In this document: in pieces, positions 1 to 6,180 of the stretch
Numbering within the stretch: position 1 is the stretch's first letter
Layout: the number at the start of each line of letters is the position of its first letter
Source of the DNA: Clostridiales bacterium
GTDB lineage: Bacteria > Bacillota > Clostridia > UBA8921
NCBI GenBank assembly: GCA_003535395.1
Contig: DOHE01000100.1
Coordinates: 1-6,232, forward strand
Direction: 5' to 3'
Length of the DNA stretch: 6,232 bases
The notes under the pieces: generated by a model
What the model was told of the DNA's origin: nothing
Databases searched by the model: none
Seen by the model: the letters and a program-made list of their open reading frames with translations, nothing else
Program-made: the position numbers and the translations under genes

Positions 1-821
1 TTCATCAGAAATTCACCGTACAGCTTCCTCTCGCCGGTGGAAGGATCCCGCGTAAAGGCGACGCCTGTTCCTGAATCATCCCCCATATTCCCGTATACCA
101 TTTCCTGTACATTGACCGCTGTCCCCCAGTCGCCGGGAATGTCATTAAGCCGCCTGTAAACGATAGCCCGGGGGTTGTCCCAGGACCGGAAAACCGCCTT
201 GACCGCTTCCATGAGCTGTACCTTGGGTTCCTGGGGAAATTCTGTTCCCAGTTCGTTTTGGTACAGGGTTTTAAAGCCCTGCACTGCTTTTTTCAGATCT
301 GTGGCATCCAACTCCGTATCCAGTTGGACCCCTTTTTCTTCCTTGATTTTTTCCAGGATATGTTCAAATCTGGACTTGGGCACGTTCATGACTACGTCGC
401 TGAACATAGCGATGAACCTGCGGTAACTGTCATATGCAAAACGGGGATTTTGGGTCAGTTGCGCCAGGCCTTCCACGACCCGGTCATTCAGACCCAGGTT
501 CAAAATGGTGTCCATCATGCCCGGCATGGATGCCCGTGCTCCGGAACGCACCGAAACCAAAAAAGGATTGAATGCATCGCCAAAATTTTTCCCCACGGTC
601 TGTTCAACACGCGCCAGGGTCTCCAATATTTCCTGTTCAATGTCGGGGGAGATTTTATTTCCGTCCTTGTAATATCGGGTGCATGCTTCTGTTGTAATGG
701 TAAATCCACGCGGCACCGGCAGTCCCAGTCCGGTCATTTCCGCCAGGTTGGCTCCCTTGCCCCCCAGCAAATTTTTCATGGATGCATTTCCTTCACTAAA
801 CAGATAAACGTACTTTGCCAT
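1..821 (-). CDS. ppdK: Pyruvate,phosphate dikinase, N-terminal part (runs off the window)
   Basis: Cytosolic enzyme interconverting pyruvate + ATP + Pi and PEP + AMP + PPi. Only the first 273 residues are present, because the frame stays open through base 1. They match the N-terminal ATP-binding domain. The [10 protein letters not shown] segment (residues 20-29) contains Lys22. The [15 protein letters not shown] segment (91-105) contains Arg92. Both are ATP-site residues known from Clostridium symbiosum PPDK. The glycine-rich loop [14 protein letters not shown] (247-260) follows. The swivelling phospho-histidine domain and the PEP/pyruvate TIM barrel lie beyond the window; the full family length is about 870-900 residues. 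The start is ATG at 821 behind GGAGG at 831-835 with a 9-nt spacer, and [11 protein letters not shown] is a typical family N terminus. It sits 41 nt after glyS with no terminator seen, so it is probably the distal gene of the yicC operon. The partner kinase/phosphatase PpsR is not seen next to it on the upstream side. The identification is secure. Confidence 0.96.
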   Translation of the reverse strand, partial: MAKYVYLFSEGNASMKNLLGGKGANLAEMTGLGLPVPRGFTITTEACTRYYKDGNKISPDIEQEILETLARVEQTVGKNFGDAFNPFLVSVRSGARASMPGMMDTILNLGLNDRVVEGLAQLTQNPRFAYDSYRRFIAMFSDVVMNVPKSRFEHILEKIKEEKGVQLDTELDATDLKKAVQGFKTLYQNELGTEFPQEPKVQLMEAVKAVFRSWDNPRAIVYRRLNDIPGDWGTAVNVQEMVYGNMGDDSGTGVAFTRDPSTGERKLYGEFLM

Positions 822-862
822 AGGATCATTCCTCCAGTATAAATATTCTGTATTGAATCATG

Positions 863-2278
863 TCAGGGACAGGTCTGCATTTCCATGGGCTTTAATTCGA
901 GTTTGCCTGCAAACCAGTCCTTAAGGAAATCGATGGGCACGCGTACCTGTTCCATGCTGTCTCTTTCCCGGATGGTGACACACCGGTCCACAAGGGAGTC
1001 AAAGTCCAGTGTGATACAGTAGGGAGTTCCGATTTCATCCTGTCGCCTGTACCTCTTCCCGATGCTGCCTGTTTCATCAAATTCACAGTTAAAGTCACGC
1101 TTCAAAGCCTCATACACCTTCCATGCCTCATCCCCAAGTTTTTTTGACAGGGGCAGTACCGCTGCCTTCACCGGAGCCAGCGCCGGATGGAACCGTAGTA
1201 CGGTCCGGACATCTCCGGGGGCGATCTCTTCCTCATCATAGGCATCACACAGAAAAGCCAGGACGACCCGGTCGGCTCCCAGTGCAGGTTCTATACAGTA
1301 AGGGATAAATTTGGCGTTGGTGTTGGGGTCAAAATAGGACAGATCCTCCTTGGACTGCTCCATATGCCTTTTCAAATCATAATCCGTCCGGTCTGCGATC
1401 CCCCAAAGTTCACCCCACCCAAAGGGGAACAGGTACTCGATGTCCGTCGTGGCATTGCTGTAAAAGGACAGTTCCTCTGCATCATGATCCCGAAGGCGTG
1501 TGTTTTGCTCGCTCAACCCAAGATCTTTCAGCCAGTTGATGCAAAACTGTTTCCAATAGGCAAACCATTGCAGGTCCGTACCGGGTTCGCAAAAGAATTC
1601 CAGTTCCATCTGTTCAAATTCCCGGGTACGGAAAGTGAAATTCCCGGGTGTGATTTCATTCCGGAAGGATTTGCCGATCTGACCGATACCAAAAGGTATT
1701 TTTTTGCGTGTGGTGCGCTGTACATTTTTAAAGTTGACGAACATCCCCTGGGCGGTTTCAGGCCGCAGGTAAATTTCTGATTTGGAATCTTCAGTGACGC
1801 CCTGGAAGGTCTTAAACATCATATTGAATTTACGCACATCCGTCAAACGGGTGTCCCCGCAGGACGGACAGGGGATCTGTTTTTCCCGGATATAGCCGGA
1901 CAGCTGTTCCGGCGTCCAGCCATCCACACGGATGGACACCTGGCTGGCTGTTGCCCAGTCATTGATCAGGTTGTCAGCACGATGGCGGGTTTTGCAGCTT
2001 TTGCAGTCTACCAGTGGATCGGTGAAGCCGCCTACATGTCCCGAGGCCACCCAAACCTGAGGATTCATCAGAATGGCACAATCCAGGCCCACATTGTAAG
2101 GATGTTCCTGGATGAAGCGCTTCCACCACATCCGTTTTACATTGTTTTTCAGTTCGGCACCAAGGGGTCCGTAATCCCAGGCATTGGCCAAACCCCCATA
2201 AATTTCGGATCCAGGATATACAAATCCCCGATTCTTGCACAGTGCCACGATTTTATCCATGGTTTTTTCAACAGTCAT
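863..2278 (-). CDS. glyS: Glycine--tRNA ligase, single-chain dimeric (alpha2) type
   Basis: Charges tRNA-Gly with glycine, producing AMP and PPi; cytosolic class II synthetase of the Gram-positive/archaeal/eukaryotic alpha2 kind, not the GlyQ+GlyS tetramer. The protein has 471 residues, normal for the family. The N-terminal block [20 protein letters not shown] (17-36) is diagnostic. Cys pairs at 92/95 (CKSC) and 137/140 (CPSC) look like a zinc-binding insertion. Motif 2 lies at about 204-228, with R206-N-E208 and R218. Motif 3 is around [10 protein letters not shown] (334-343), with R337. The C-terminal anticodon-binding domain begins near 364 (HPALAPVK). The start is ATG at 2278 with AAAGG at 2288-2292, a 9-nt spacer; a second ATG at residue 7 is less well placed. 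The gene lies 35 nt after rpoZ, too close for a T-box leader, so glycine-tRNA sensing directly upstream is not supported. The short tail after about residue 460 is not recognisable. Confidence 0.98.
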   Translation of the reverse strand: MTVEKTMDKIVALCKNRGFVYPGSEIYGGLANAWDYGPLGAELKNNVKRMWWKRFIQEHPYNVGLDCAILMNPQVWVASGHVGGFTDPLVDCKSCKTRHRADNLINDWATASQVSIRVDGWTPEQLSGYIREKQIPCPSCGDTRLTDVRKFNMMFKTFQGVTEDSKSEIYLRPETAQGMFVNFKNVQRTTRKKIPFGIGQIGKSFRNEITPGNFTFRTREFEQMELEFFCEPGTDLQWFAYWKQFCINWLKDLGLSEQNTRLRDHDAEELSFYSNATTDIEYLFPFGWGELWGIADRTDYDLKRHMEQSKEDLSYFDPNTNAKFIPYCIEPALGADRVVLAFLCDAYDEEEIAPGDVRTVLRFHPALAPVKAAVLPLSKKLGDEAWKVYEALKRDFNCEFDETGSIGKRYRRQDEIGTPYCITLDFDSLVDRCVTIRERDSMEQVRVPIDFLKDWFAGKLELKPMEMQTCP

Positions 2279-2293
2279 CTCATTTTTCCTTTC

Positions 2294-2313
2294 CCACGAT
2301 CATTCCGGCGTGG
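2294..2313 (-). repeat. Short inverted repeat in the rpoZ-glyS gap
   Basis: On the transcribed strand CCACG (2309-2313) directly follows the rpoZ stop codon and pairs with CGTGG (2294-2298) across a 10-nt loop. The stem is only 5 bp with no U-tract after it, so it is not a convincing terminator. As RNA it would sit just upstream of the glyS Shine-Dalgarno (2288-2292), where it could mildly affect mRNA stability or translation. It may be chance. Confidence 0.3.
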
Positions 2314-2607
2314 TCAATTCTCTCCGGTTTCTCCTGCATTATCCGGCTTAAGGGCCGCTTCCTGCTTTTGCTCCGGGTTTTCTTCTTCTAAAATGGCTGG
2401 GCTTGGCTGCGGCCTTTTCCGCGTAAATCCGACCTTGCGCAGTGCCACCTCCTGGATGGCAATGCTGACGGGTTTGGCAGAAGCTGTCCGAATCTGGATA
2501 CCCGCCCCGTCGACGATCTGCCGGGCCCTTTTGGCAACGGTCACTACAAGCGTATACCGGCTGTCCATGCTTTTCATCAGTTCCTCGACCGATGGCTTAA
2601 CGATCAT
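2314..2607 (-). CDS. rpoZ: DNA-directed RNA polymerase omega subunit
   Basis: Small subunit that clamps the beta-prime chain and helps RNA polymerase assemble. The protein is 97 residues from the chosen start. The N-terminal core is typical: KPSVEELM (4-11), then SRYTLVVTVAKRARQI (16-31), then KPVSIAIQEVALRKVG (45-60). The last 35 or so residues form a Pro/Glu/Gln/Asn-rich, probably disordered tail of the kind that varies between Firmicutes. I chose ATG at 2607 rather than the upstream in-frame ATG at 2616 because omega proteins usually begin close to M-I-x-K-P-S. The Shine-Dalgarno GGAGG (2620-2624) is only 3 nt from the 2616 ATG but 12 nt from the 2607 ATG; neither distance is ideal. The start overlaps the end of gmk by 11 nt, the usual gmk-rpoZ pairing, implying translational coupling. 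Confidence 0.95.
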   Translation of the reverse strand: MIVKPSVEELMKSMDSRYTLVVTVAKRARQIVDGAGIQIRTASAKPVSIAIQEVALRKVGFTRKRPQPSPAILEEENPEQKQEAALKPDNAGETGEN

Positions 2608-3220
2608 AACTTGCATACACCTCCATATTTTGTCTAAGCAGGTCCCTGTTTCGTTTTGTGTCTGCCTTCTCTGCTTTTATGATTGCATCCAGCAGATCTG
2701 CAGCATTTTGAATTTCATCATTGATCACTACATAGTCAAACCGTTCGGCTTCCTTAAATTCCCGCGATGCTTTGCACAAACGTTTCTGGATGCTCTCTTC
2801 CGGTTCAGTGCCCCGTGCCCGGATCCGGCGTTCAAGTTCCGAAAAAGAGGGGGCCATAATAAACACCAGAATACTTTCAGGAATTTTCTCCTTTACCTTG
2901 AGGGCGCCGTCCGTTGTGATCACCAAAAAGGAATCATATCCCAAACCTGCATTCTTTTCAATATTTTCTTTCGGGGTTCCGTAATAATGGTCGCAAAAGC
3001 AGTCCCATTCCAGCAGCTGGCCGTTCTCGATCATCTGCTGGAATTTTGTCCGGCTGACAAAGAAATAATCCTTGCCATCCTTTTCATCCGGCCGGGGGGA
3101 GCGTGTCGTAACAGAAACAGAGATGCGCATGTCCTTTTTGGTTTCGTTCAATTTTTTGACAAGGGTATCCTTCCCCGACCCGGACGGCCCGGAAATGACC
3201 ACCAGCAAAGGATTCGTCAA
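2597..3220 (-). CDS. gmk: Guanylate kinase (divergent at conserved sites)
   Basis: Phosphorylates GMP to GDP with ATP, feeding GTP and dGTP pools; cytosolic P-loop NMP kinase. The protein has 207 residues, normal for the family. The P-loop GPSGSGKDT spans 11-19. GMP-site elements are [11 protein letters not shown] (34-44, with Arg40 and Arg43), DYFFVS (51-56), LLEW with Glu71, and YYGTP (79-83). A lid region follows around [18 protein letters not shown] (131-148). Two places are unusual. The P-loop has Asp18 where Gly is usual. The family block normally read as (E/D)IDxQGA is VITTDGA here (100-106), losing the conserved acidic residue. The start is TTG at 3220: no in-frame ATG occurs before residue 31, which lies beyond the P-loop. 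A purine-rich site at 3228-3237 sits 7 nt away. It overlaps the remA stop as TTGA. The P-loop resembles PhnN (ribose 1,5-bisphosphokinase), but the GMP-site motifs and the remA/rpoZ neighbours favour Gmk. Confidence 0.92.
   Translation of the reverse strand: MTNPLLVVISGPSGSGKDTLVKKLNETKKDMRISVSVTTRSPRPDEKDGKDYFFVSRTKFQQMIENGQLLEWDCFCDHYYGTPKENIEKNAGLGYDSFLVITTDGALKVKEKIPESILVFIMAPSFSELERRIRARGTEPEESIQKRLCKASREFKEAERFDYVVINDEIQNAADLLDAIIKAEKADTKRNRDLLRQNMEVYASYDR
2618..2624 (-). promoter_or_regulatory. Ribosome binding site of rpoZ inside the gmk tail
   Basis: GGAGGTG is formed by gmk codons for Met-Glu-Val near its C terminus. Spacing from GGAGG is 3 nt to the ATG at 2616 and 12 nt to the ATG at 2607. 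Family N termini favour 2607, while spacing alone does not settle it. Confidence 0.6.
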
Positions 3221-3504
3221 GATGATGCCTCTTCTCCGGGCAGGTTTTCGTCGCCGTCTGTATCCACATCCCTGGCACCCAGACGGTTCGCCACGGTTTC
3301 CGGCTGAACTGCGGACAGAACGATATGATCACTGTCTGTAATGATGACAGCACGGGTTCTGCGCCCATACGTGGCATCGATCAGATTTCCCTTGTCTCTG
3401 GCTTCCTGGATAATACGCTTGATCGGTGCAGATTCCGGGCTGACGATGGCCACCAGCCTGGATGCTGAAACCATATTCCCAAATCCGATATTGATCAGCT
3501 TCAT
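3217..3504 (-). CDS. remA: RemA/DUF370 family DNA-binding regulator
   Basis: In Bacillus subtilis RemA is a DNA-binding protein that activates biofilm matrix and some osmoprotection operons; its targets elsewhere are largely unknown. The protein has 95 residues against about 85-90 usually. The core is strikingly conserved: [20 protein letters not shown] (4-23), [15 protein letters not shown] (25-39), [19 protein letters not shown] (42-60) and [14 protein letters not shown] (63-76). The basic GRRTR segment (47-51) fits DNA contact. The last 18 residues form an acidic tail that I do not recognise. ATG at 3504 is the first possible start, because an in-frame TGA lies two codons upstream. GGAGG at 3513-3517 gives an 8-nt spacer. 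It follows yicC by 25 nt and its stop overlaps the gmk TTG start. This yicC-remA-gmk-rpoZ order is standard in Firmicutes. A role in matrix control here would be extrapolation. Confidence 0.95.
   Translation of the reverse strand: MKLINIGFGNMVSASRLVAIVSPESAPIKRIIQEARDKGNLIDATYGRRTRAVIITDSDHIVLSAVQPETVANRLGARDVDTDGDENLPGEEASS
3228..3237 (-). promoter_or_regulatory. Ribosome binding site of gmk inside the remA tail
   Basis: The purine run GGAGAAGAGG lies within the last remA codons (Gly-Glu-Glu-Ala) and ends 7 nt before the TTG at 3220. It supports TTG as the gmk start in the absence of an ATG ahead of the P-loop. Confidence 0.6.
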
Positions 3505-3529
3505 CGGTCATTCCTCCATTTTAATGATC

Positions 3530-4411
3530 TCATTCGATGTTTTGGACCTGTTCCTTTATTTTTTCAATCTCGTTTTTTATCAAAATCACATCTTTCGTTA
3601 TATCCAAGTCGTTGGATTTGGATCCGATGGTATTGGCCTCCCGATTCATCTCCTGAACGATGAAATCAAGCTTTCTGCCAATCTGTCCTGTATCATCAAG
3701 CGTTTCCATCATTTGTCTGCAATGACTTTCCAGGCGTACCAGCTCCTCGTCGATGGCAGCTCTGTCTGCAAAATACGCGACTTCAGCTGCAAGCCGGGCT
3801 TCATCCAGGGGGGTCTGGCTTGTCAGCTCGCTGATCCTGTTTTCAAGTCTGGTTTTGTATTCCTGCACAACAAAAGGAGCCCGCAGCGCGACGCGTTCCC
3901 GGGCCTGCATGATGCTGCTGATTTTTACCCGAATATCCACTGCCAGCCTAAGCCCTTCCTGGCTGCGCATGGCCTGCACGCCCGCCAGTGCTTGCTGCAA
4001 AGCCGGCTCCAGGCATTGCCATGCATCCTCCCCGTCCAAAGCGGGATTGTCTACCCTGAGGATATCCGGCCAGGATGCCACAAGGCTGACAGAATCATCC
4101 CTGACAAGGTCCGGGAAAAGTAGGTTGATTTGATCCAGCGCACGCATATAGCTGCGCAACAGAGCTTCATCCAGGATCACTTCTTTGGACAGGGCGCTTG
4201 CATTATCAAAGCTTATATAGATTTCAATACGGCCCCGGACCAATGTCTGAGCGGTCATCTTCCGAACTCTTTCCTCAAGACTGTTCAACTGGCGGGGCAT
4301 TTTGACCAGAATATCGCTGAAACGGTGGTTGACGGCCTTGATCTCCACGCGAAATCCTGTCTTGTCGTTGCTGCTTTCACCCAGGCCGTAACCTGTCATG
4401 CTGCTAACCAT
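3530..4411 (-). CDS. yicC: YicC family endoribonuclease
   Basis: Member of the YicC/YloC family; E. coli YicC is an endoribonuclease linked to small-RNA decay, and the B. subtilis homologue is little studied. The protein has 293 residues, the usual length. The YicC N-terminal domain starts with SMTGYG (4-9), then VEIKAVNHRFSDILVKMP (22-39) and RGRIEIYISF (59-68), and includes MRSQEGLRLAVDI (148-160). A helical middle section follows. The DUF1732 C-terminal domain has RAAIDEELVRLESH (217-230), FIVQEMNREANTIGSKS (250-266) and EIEKIKEQVQNIE at the very end. The start is ATG at 4411 with AAGGA at 4421-4425, a 9-nt spacer; an ATG at residue 5 is the other option, but the family usually has a few residues before SMTGYG. 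It is the first gene after the promoter in the 4412-4505 gap. Confidence 0.96.
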   Translation of the reverse strand: MVSSMTGYGLGESSNDKTGFRVEIKAVNHRFSDILVKMPRQLNSLEERVRKMTAQTLVRGRIEIYISFDNASALSKEVILDEALLRSYMRALDQINLLFPDLVRDDSVSLVASWPDILRVDNPALDGEDAWQCLEPALQQALAGVQAMRSQEGLRLAVDIRVKISSIMQARERVALRAPFVVQEYKTRLENRISELTSQTPLDEARLAAEVAYFADRAAIDEELVRLESHCRQMMETLDDTGQIGRKLDFIVQEMNREANTIGSKSNDLDITKDVILIKNEIEKIKEQVQNIE

Positions 4412-4443
4412 GCCGATGAGTCCTTCCCGGCTCGTACCTGGCC

Positions 4444-4461
4444 GTTACTTTAAATTGTAAC
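4444..4461. promoter_or_regulatory. Dyad GTTAC-N8-GTAAC at the expected yicC transcription start
   Basis: Perfect 5-bp arms at 4444-4448 and 4457-4461 flank an A/T-only 8-nt spacer. It lies just downstream of the -10 box, where transcription should begin (around 4458). That spacing and position suit a repressor operator. In RNA it could also be a weak 5-bp hairpin at the 5' end. The dyad is seen; its function is inference. Confidence 0.35.
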
Positions 4462-4464
4462 AAC

Positions 4465-4494
4465 ATTATATATCATCGAATTTCCGCTTGGCAA
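4465..4494 (-). promoter_or_regulatory. Sigma-A-type promoter of the yicC operon
   Basis: On the minus strand a TTGCCA -35 (4489-4494) and a perfect TATAAT -10 (4465-4470) are 18 nt apart. A shifted TATATA -10 (4467-4472) would give 16 nt. Transcription would start near 4458, leaving a 5' leader of about 47 nt before the yicC ATG. No other convincing promoter is seen left of it, so it probably drives yicC through ppdK. Confidence 0.7.
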
Positions 4495-4507
4495 GACATG
4501 CCTTGTC
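4490..4507. promoter_or_regulatory. Imperfect 18-bp dyad over the -35 box
   Basis: The two 9-bp half-sites, TGCCTTGTC and TGTCTTGCC when each is read outward from the centre at 4498/4499, match at 7 of 9 positions. The dyad covers most of the -35 hexamer and reaches the rsmE stop codon. It could be a protein-binding site. As rsmE mRNA it would form only a short stem (CAAG, 6-nt loop, CTTG) with no U-tract, so it is a poor terminator. Its function is inferred from position only. Confidence 0.35.
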
Positions 4508-5258
4508 AAAACTCACCATATAAGCACAGGATCGATGAAAGGGCCGCGATGGCTGCGGTTTCGGTCCTTAAGATCCTGCGGCCCATAGTGACAGGAAGAA
4601 AACCGGCTGCCTTGGCATCTTCGGCTTCTCCAGGGGCAATCCCTCCCTCGGGCCCGATGAAGACCCAAAGGGACCGAACTTTTTCTGCGTCCAGCTTTTT
4701 TAATGTATCAGACAGTTTCACGCCAGTTTCCATTTCCCAAGGCATGATCCCCCGGGCCCCCCGGCTGAAAGCTTCTCCAAACCTGTATAATAACCCGCAA
4801 AACGCAACAGGAACTTCCACAATGGGCAGGATGCCACGTCCGCACTGTTTGGCTGCTTCAGCAGATATCCGGGCCCAGCGCTCCGCCTTTTTGAGGCCTT
4901 TGTCTTTGATATCCGGGATGGTACGGCAAGTAATGACGGGCAAAACAGCATGAACGCCCAACTCCACCGCCTTTTGGATAATAAAATCCATTTTGTCCCC
5001 TTTTGGCAGCGCCTGGCACAACACGATCCGGATTTCCGGTTCTGTCCGGTTTTCCACTCGAGACAGGATCTCTGCCGCCATCCGGTCGTCCTTGATATCT
5101 GTGATCCGGGCATGATATTCATAAGCCCGGCCGTCACTAAAGACGACCGGGTCCCCCGTCCGCATGCGGAGTACCCGGGCCGCATGCAGGGCATCCGGTC
5201 CGGAAAGGGTAATCCTGTTTTCCCGGATCTGCTCCGGTGTTATAAAGAATCTTGGCAT
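4506..5258 (-). CDS. rsmE: 16S rRNA (uracil(1498)-N3)-methyltransferase
   Basis: Methylates N3 of U1498 in helix 44 of 16S rRNA using S-adenosylmethionine, acting on the assembled small subunit. The protein has 250 residues, normal for this SPOUT-class (trefoil-knot) family. The N-terminal PUA-like part includes HAARVLRMRTGD (25-36). The methyltransferase core shows LPKGDKMDFIIQKAVELGV (84-102), ERWARISAEAAKQCGR (126-141), IGPEGGI (201-207) and MGRRILRTETAAIAALS (225-241); the last two build the SAM-binding knot. The start is ATG at 5258, giving M-P-R-F-F as is common in the family. It overlaps prmA by 19 nt, and only a weak GGTGATG precedes it, so translation is probably coupled to prmA. It ends at 4506, within the -35-region dyad of the next operon. 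Confidence 0.97.
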   Translation of the reverse strand: MPRFFITPEQIRENRITLSGPDALHAARVLRMRTGDPVVFSDGRAYEYHARITDIKDDRMAAEILSRVENRTEPEIRIVLCQALPKGDKMDFIIQKAVELGVHAVLPVITCRTIPDIKDKGLKKAERWARISAEAAKQCGRGILPIVEVPVAFCGLLYRFGEAFSRGARGIMPWEMETGVKLSDTLKKLDAEKVRSLWVFIGPEGGIAPGEAEDAKAAGFLPVTMGRRILRTETAAIAALSSILCLYGEF

Positions 5259-6175
5259 GTCATCACCAAAGCCACCCAGTCGCCGCGGCGTTGTTCATCT
5301 GCAAGCTGGAATCCGTGACCGGTTCCCGCCCGGATGATTTCATCCCGCCGCTCCCACAAGATCCCGGAGAGGATCAGCCTGCCGCGGGGAGCCATATGAT
5401 GCGAAAAAACCGGGAACATGGAAAGGATCACATCCGCAACGATATTGGCAGCCAACAGCTCCACCTGTTCGTCCGGTAAAACCCCGGCATCTCCGGTCAG
5501 CACCGTGACCTGTCCGGCCACTCCATTCATAGCGCAATTGTCAGCGGCTGTCCGAGCCGCGACCGGATCGATGTCGAATGCAATGGCTTTGGAAGCCCCC
5601 AGCAGCACCGCAGCAATGGACAGGATCCCGCTCCCGCAGCCTGCATCGATGAAACGGTCCCCGGGCCTTACGTACCGGTCGATAAAGGCTGCGCAAAGCG
5701 CGGTGGTTTCATGGGTCCCGCTCCCGAATGCCATCCCCGGATCCAGTATGATCTGTCTTGCATCTTTTGGGACTTGAGGTGCTTCTTCCCAGGAAGGACA
5801 TACAAACAGACGGGAAGAAAGTTGAAAAGGCTTATAATACTTCTTCCAGGAATCTGCCCAGGATTCCTCATCCACCAGACTGGTATCGATCTGTCTGGAA
5901 CCGACAGGGAGAAAGCGCGCAATGCGGCCAAGCCCCTCCTGAATCCGGGAGCTTAGATCCTCCAGGTTTACCTGTTCGGAAAACCAGCATTTTATAAGGA
6001 TCTTTCCGGATGCATCTGCAGGAAGTTTCAGATCCTTAAGACTTCCCTCCACTCCATCCGGCAAAAGATCCGGCTCCACGACTTCACAGCCGCCCGCACC
6101 CAGTTCCAGTACCCAGTCGCTGACCGCTTCGCTGGCAGCCCCGGTGGTATGGATCCTGATTTCATACCATTTCAA
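5240..6175 (-). CDS. prmA: Ribosomal protein L11 methyltransferase
   Basis: SAM-dependent enzyme that methylates ribosomal protein L11 (lysine side chains and N terminus in studied bacteria). The protein has 311 residues, typical for Firmicutes. The N-terminal substrate-recognition domain starts MKWYEIRIHTT and runs to about 115. The conserved linker and active region is LDPGMAFGSGTHETT (144-158). The Rossmann methyltransferase domain has motif I DAGCGSGILSIAA (177-189), FDIDP (200-204) after the second strand, NIVADVI (244-250) and LILSGIL (267-273). The start is TTG at 6175. The M-K-W beginning matches the family, the next Met is residue 148, and GGAGG lies 9 nt upstream. It sits 5 nt after dnaJ and overlaps rsmE, the usual dnaJ-prmA-rsmE arrangement. 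All catalytic motifs look intact. Confidence 0.97.
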   Translation of the reverse strand: MKWYEIRIHTTGAASEAVSDWVLELGAGGCEVVEPDLLPDGVEGSLKDLKLPADASGKILIKCWFSEQVNLEDLSSRIQEGLGRIARFLPVGSRQIDTSLVDEESWADSWKKYYKPFQLSSRLFVCPSWEEAPQVPKDARQIILDPGMAFGSGTHETTALCAAFIDRYVRPGDRFIDAGCGSGILSIAAVLLGASKAIAFDIDPVAARTAADNCAMNGVAGQVTVLTGDAGVLPDEQVELLAANIVADVILSMFPVFSHHMAPRGRLILSGILWERRDEIIRAGTGHGFQLADEQRRGDWVALVMTCQDSL

Positions 6176-6180
6176 TACGC

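Noticed and set aside
836..841. TATACT, -10-like, in the glyS-ppdK gap.
   Set aside because: The best -35 candidate (CTGACA) is 19 nt away, and transcription from it would start in or after the ppdK ribosome site, leaving no usable leader.
258..842. 194-codon plus-strand frame at the left end.
   Set aside because: The minus strand here encodes the highly conserved PPDK N terminus; the plus frame is its shadow.
2279..2313. T-box riboswitch for glyS.
   Set aside because: The gap is 35 nt, far too short for a T-box with its antiterminator.
2597..3220. PhnN (ribose 1,5-bisphosphokinase) instead of Gmk, because of the GKD P-loop.
   Set aside because: The GMP-site motifs [17 protein letters not shown] and YYGTP and the remA-gmk-rpoZ synteny favour guanylate kinase.
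1982..3307. 441-codon open frame on the plus strand, opposite glyS, rpoZ and gmk.
   Set aside because: It runs antisense across three well-identified genes and their gaps, its product resembles no family I know, and it has no clear ribosome site or promoter. It is a by-product of codon use on the coding strand.
3341..4123. 260-codon plus-strand frame opposite yicC and remA.
   Set aside because: It lies entirely antisense to conserved genes and has no recognisable motif.
4490..4507. Intrinsic terminator after rsmE.
   Set aside because: The stem is only 4-5 bp, contains mismatches and lacks a following U-tract; it fits a DNA dyad better.
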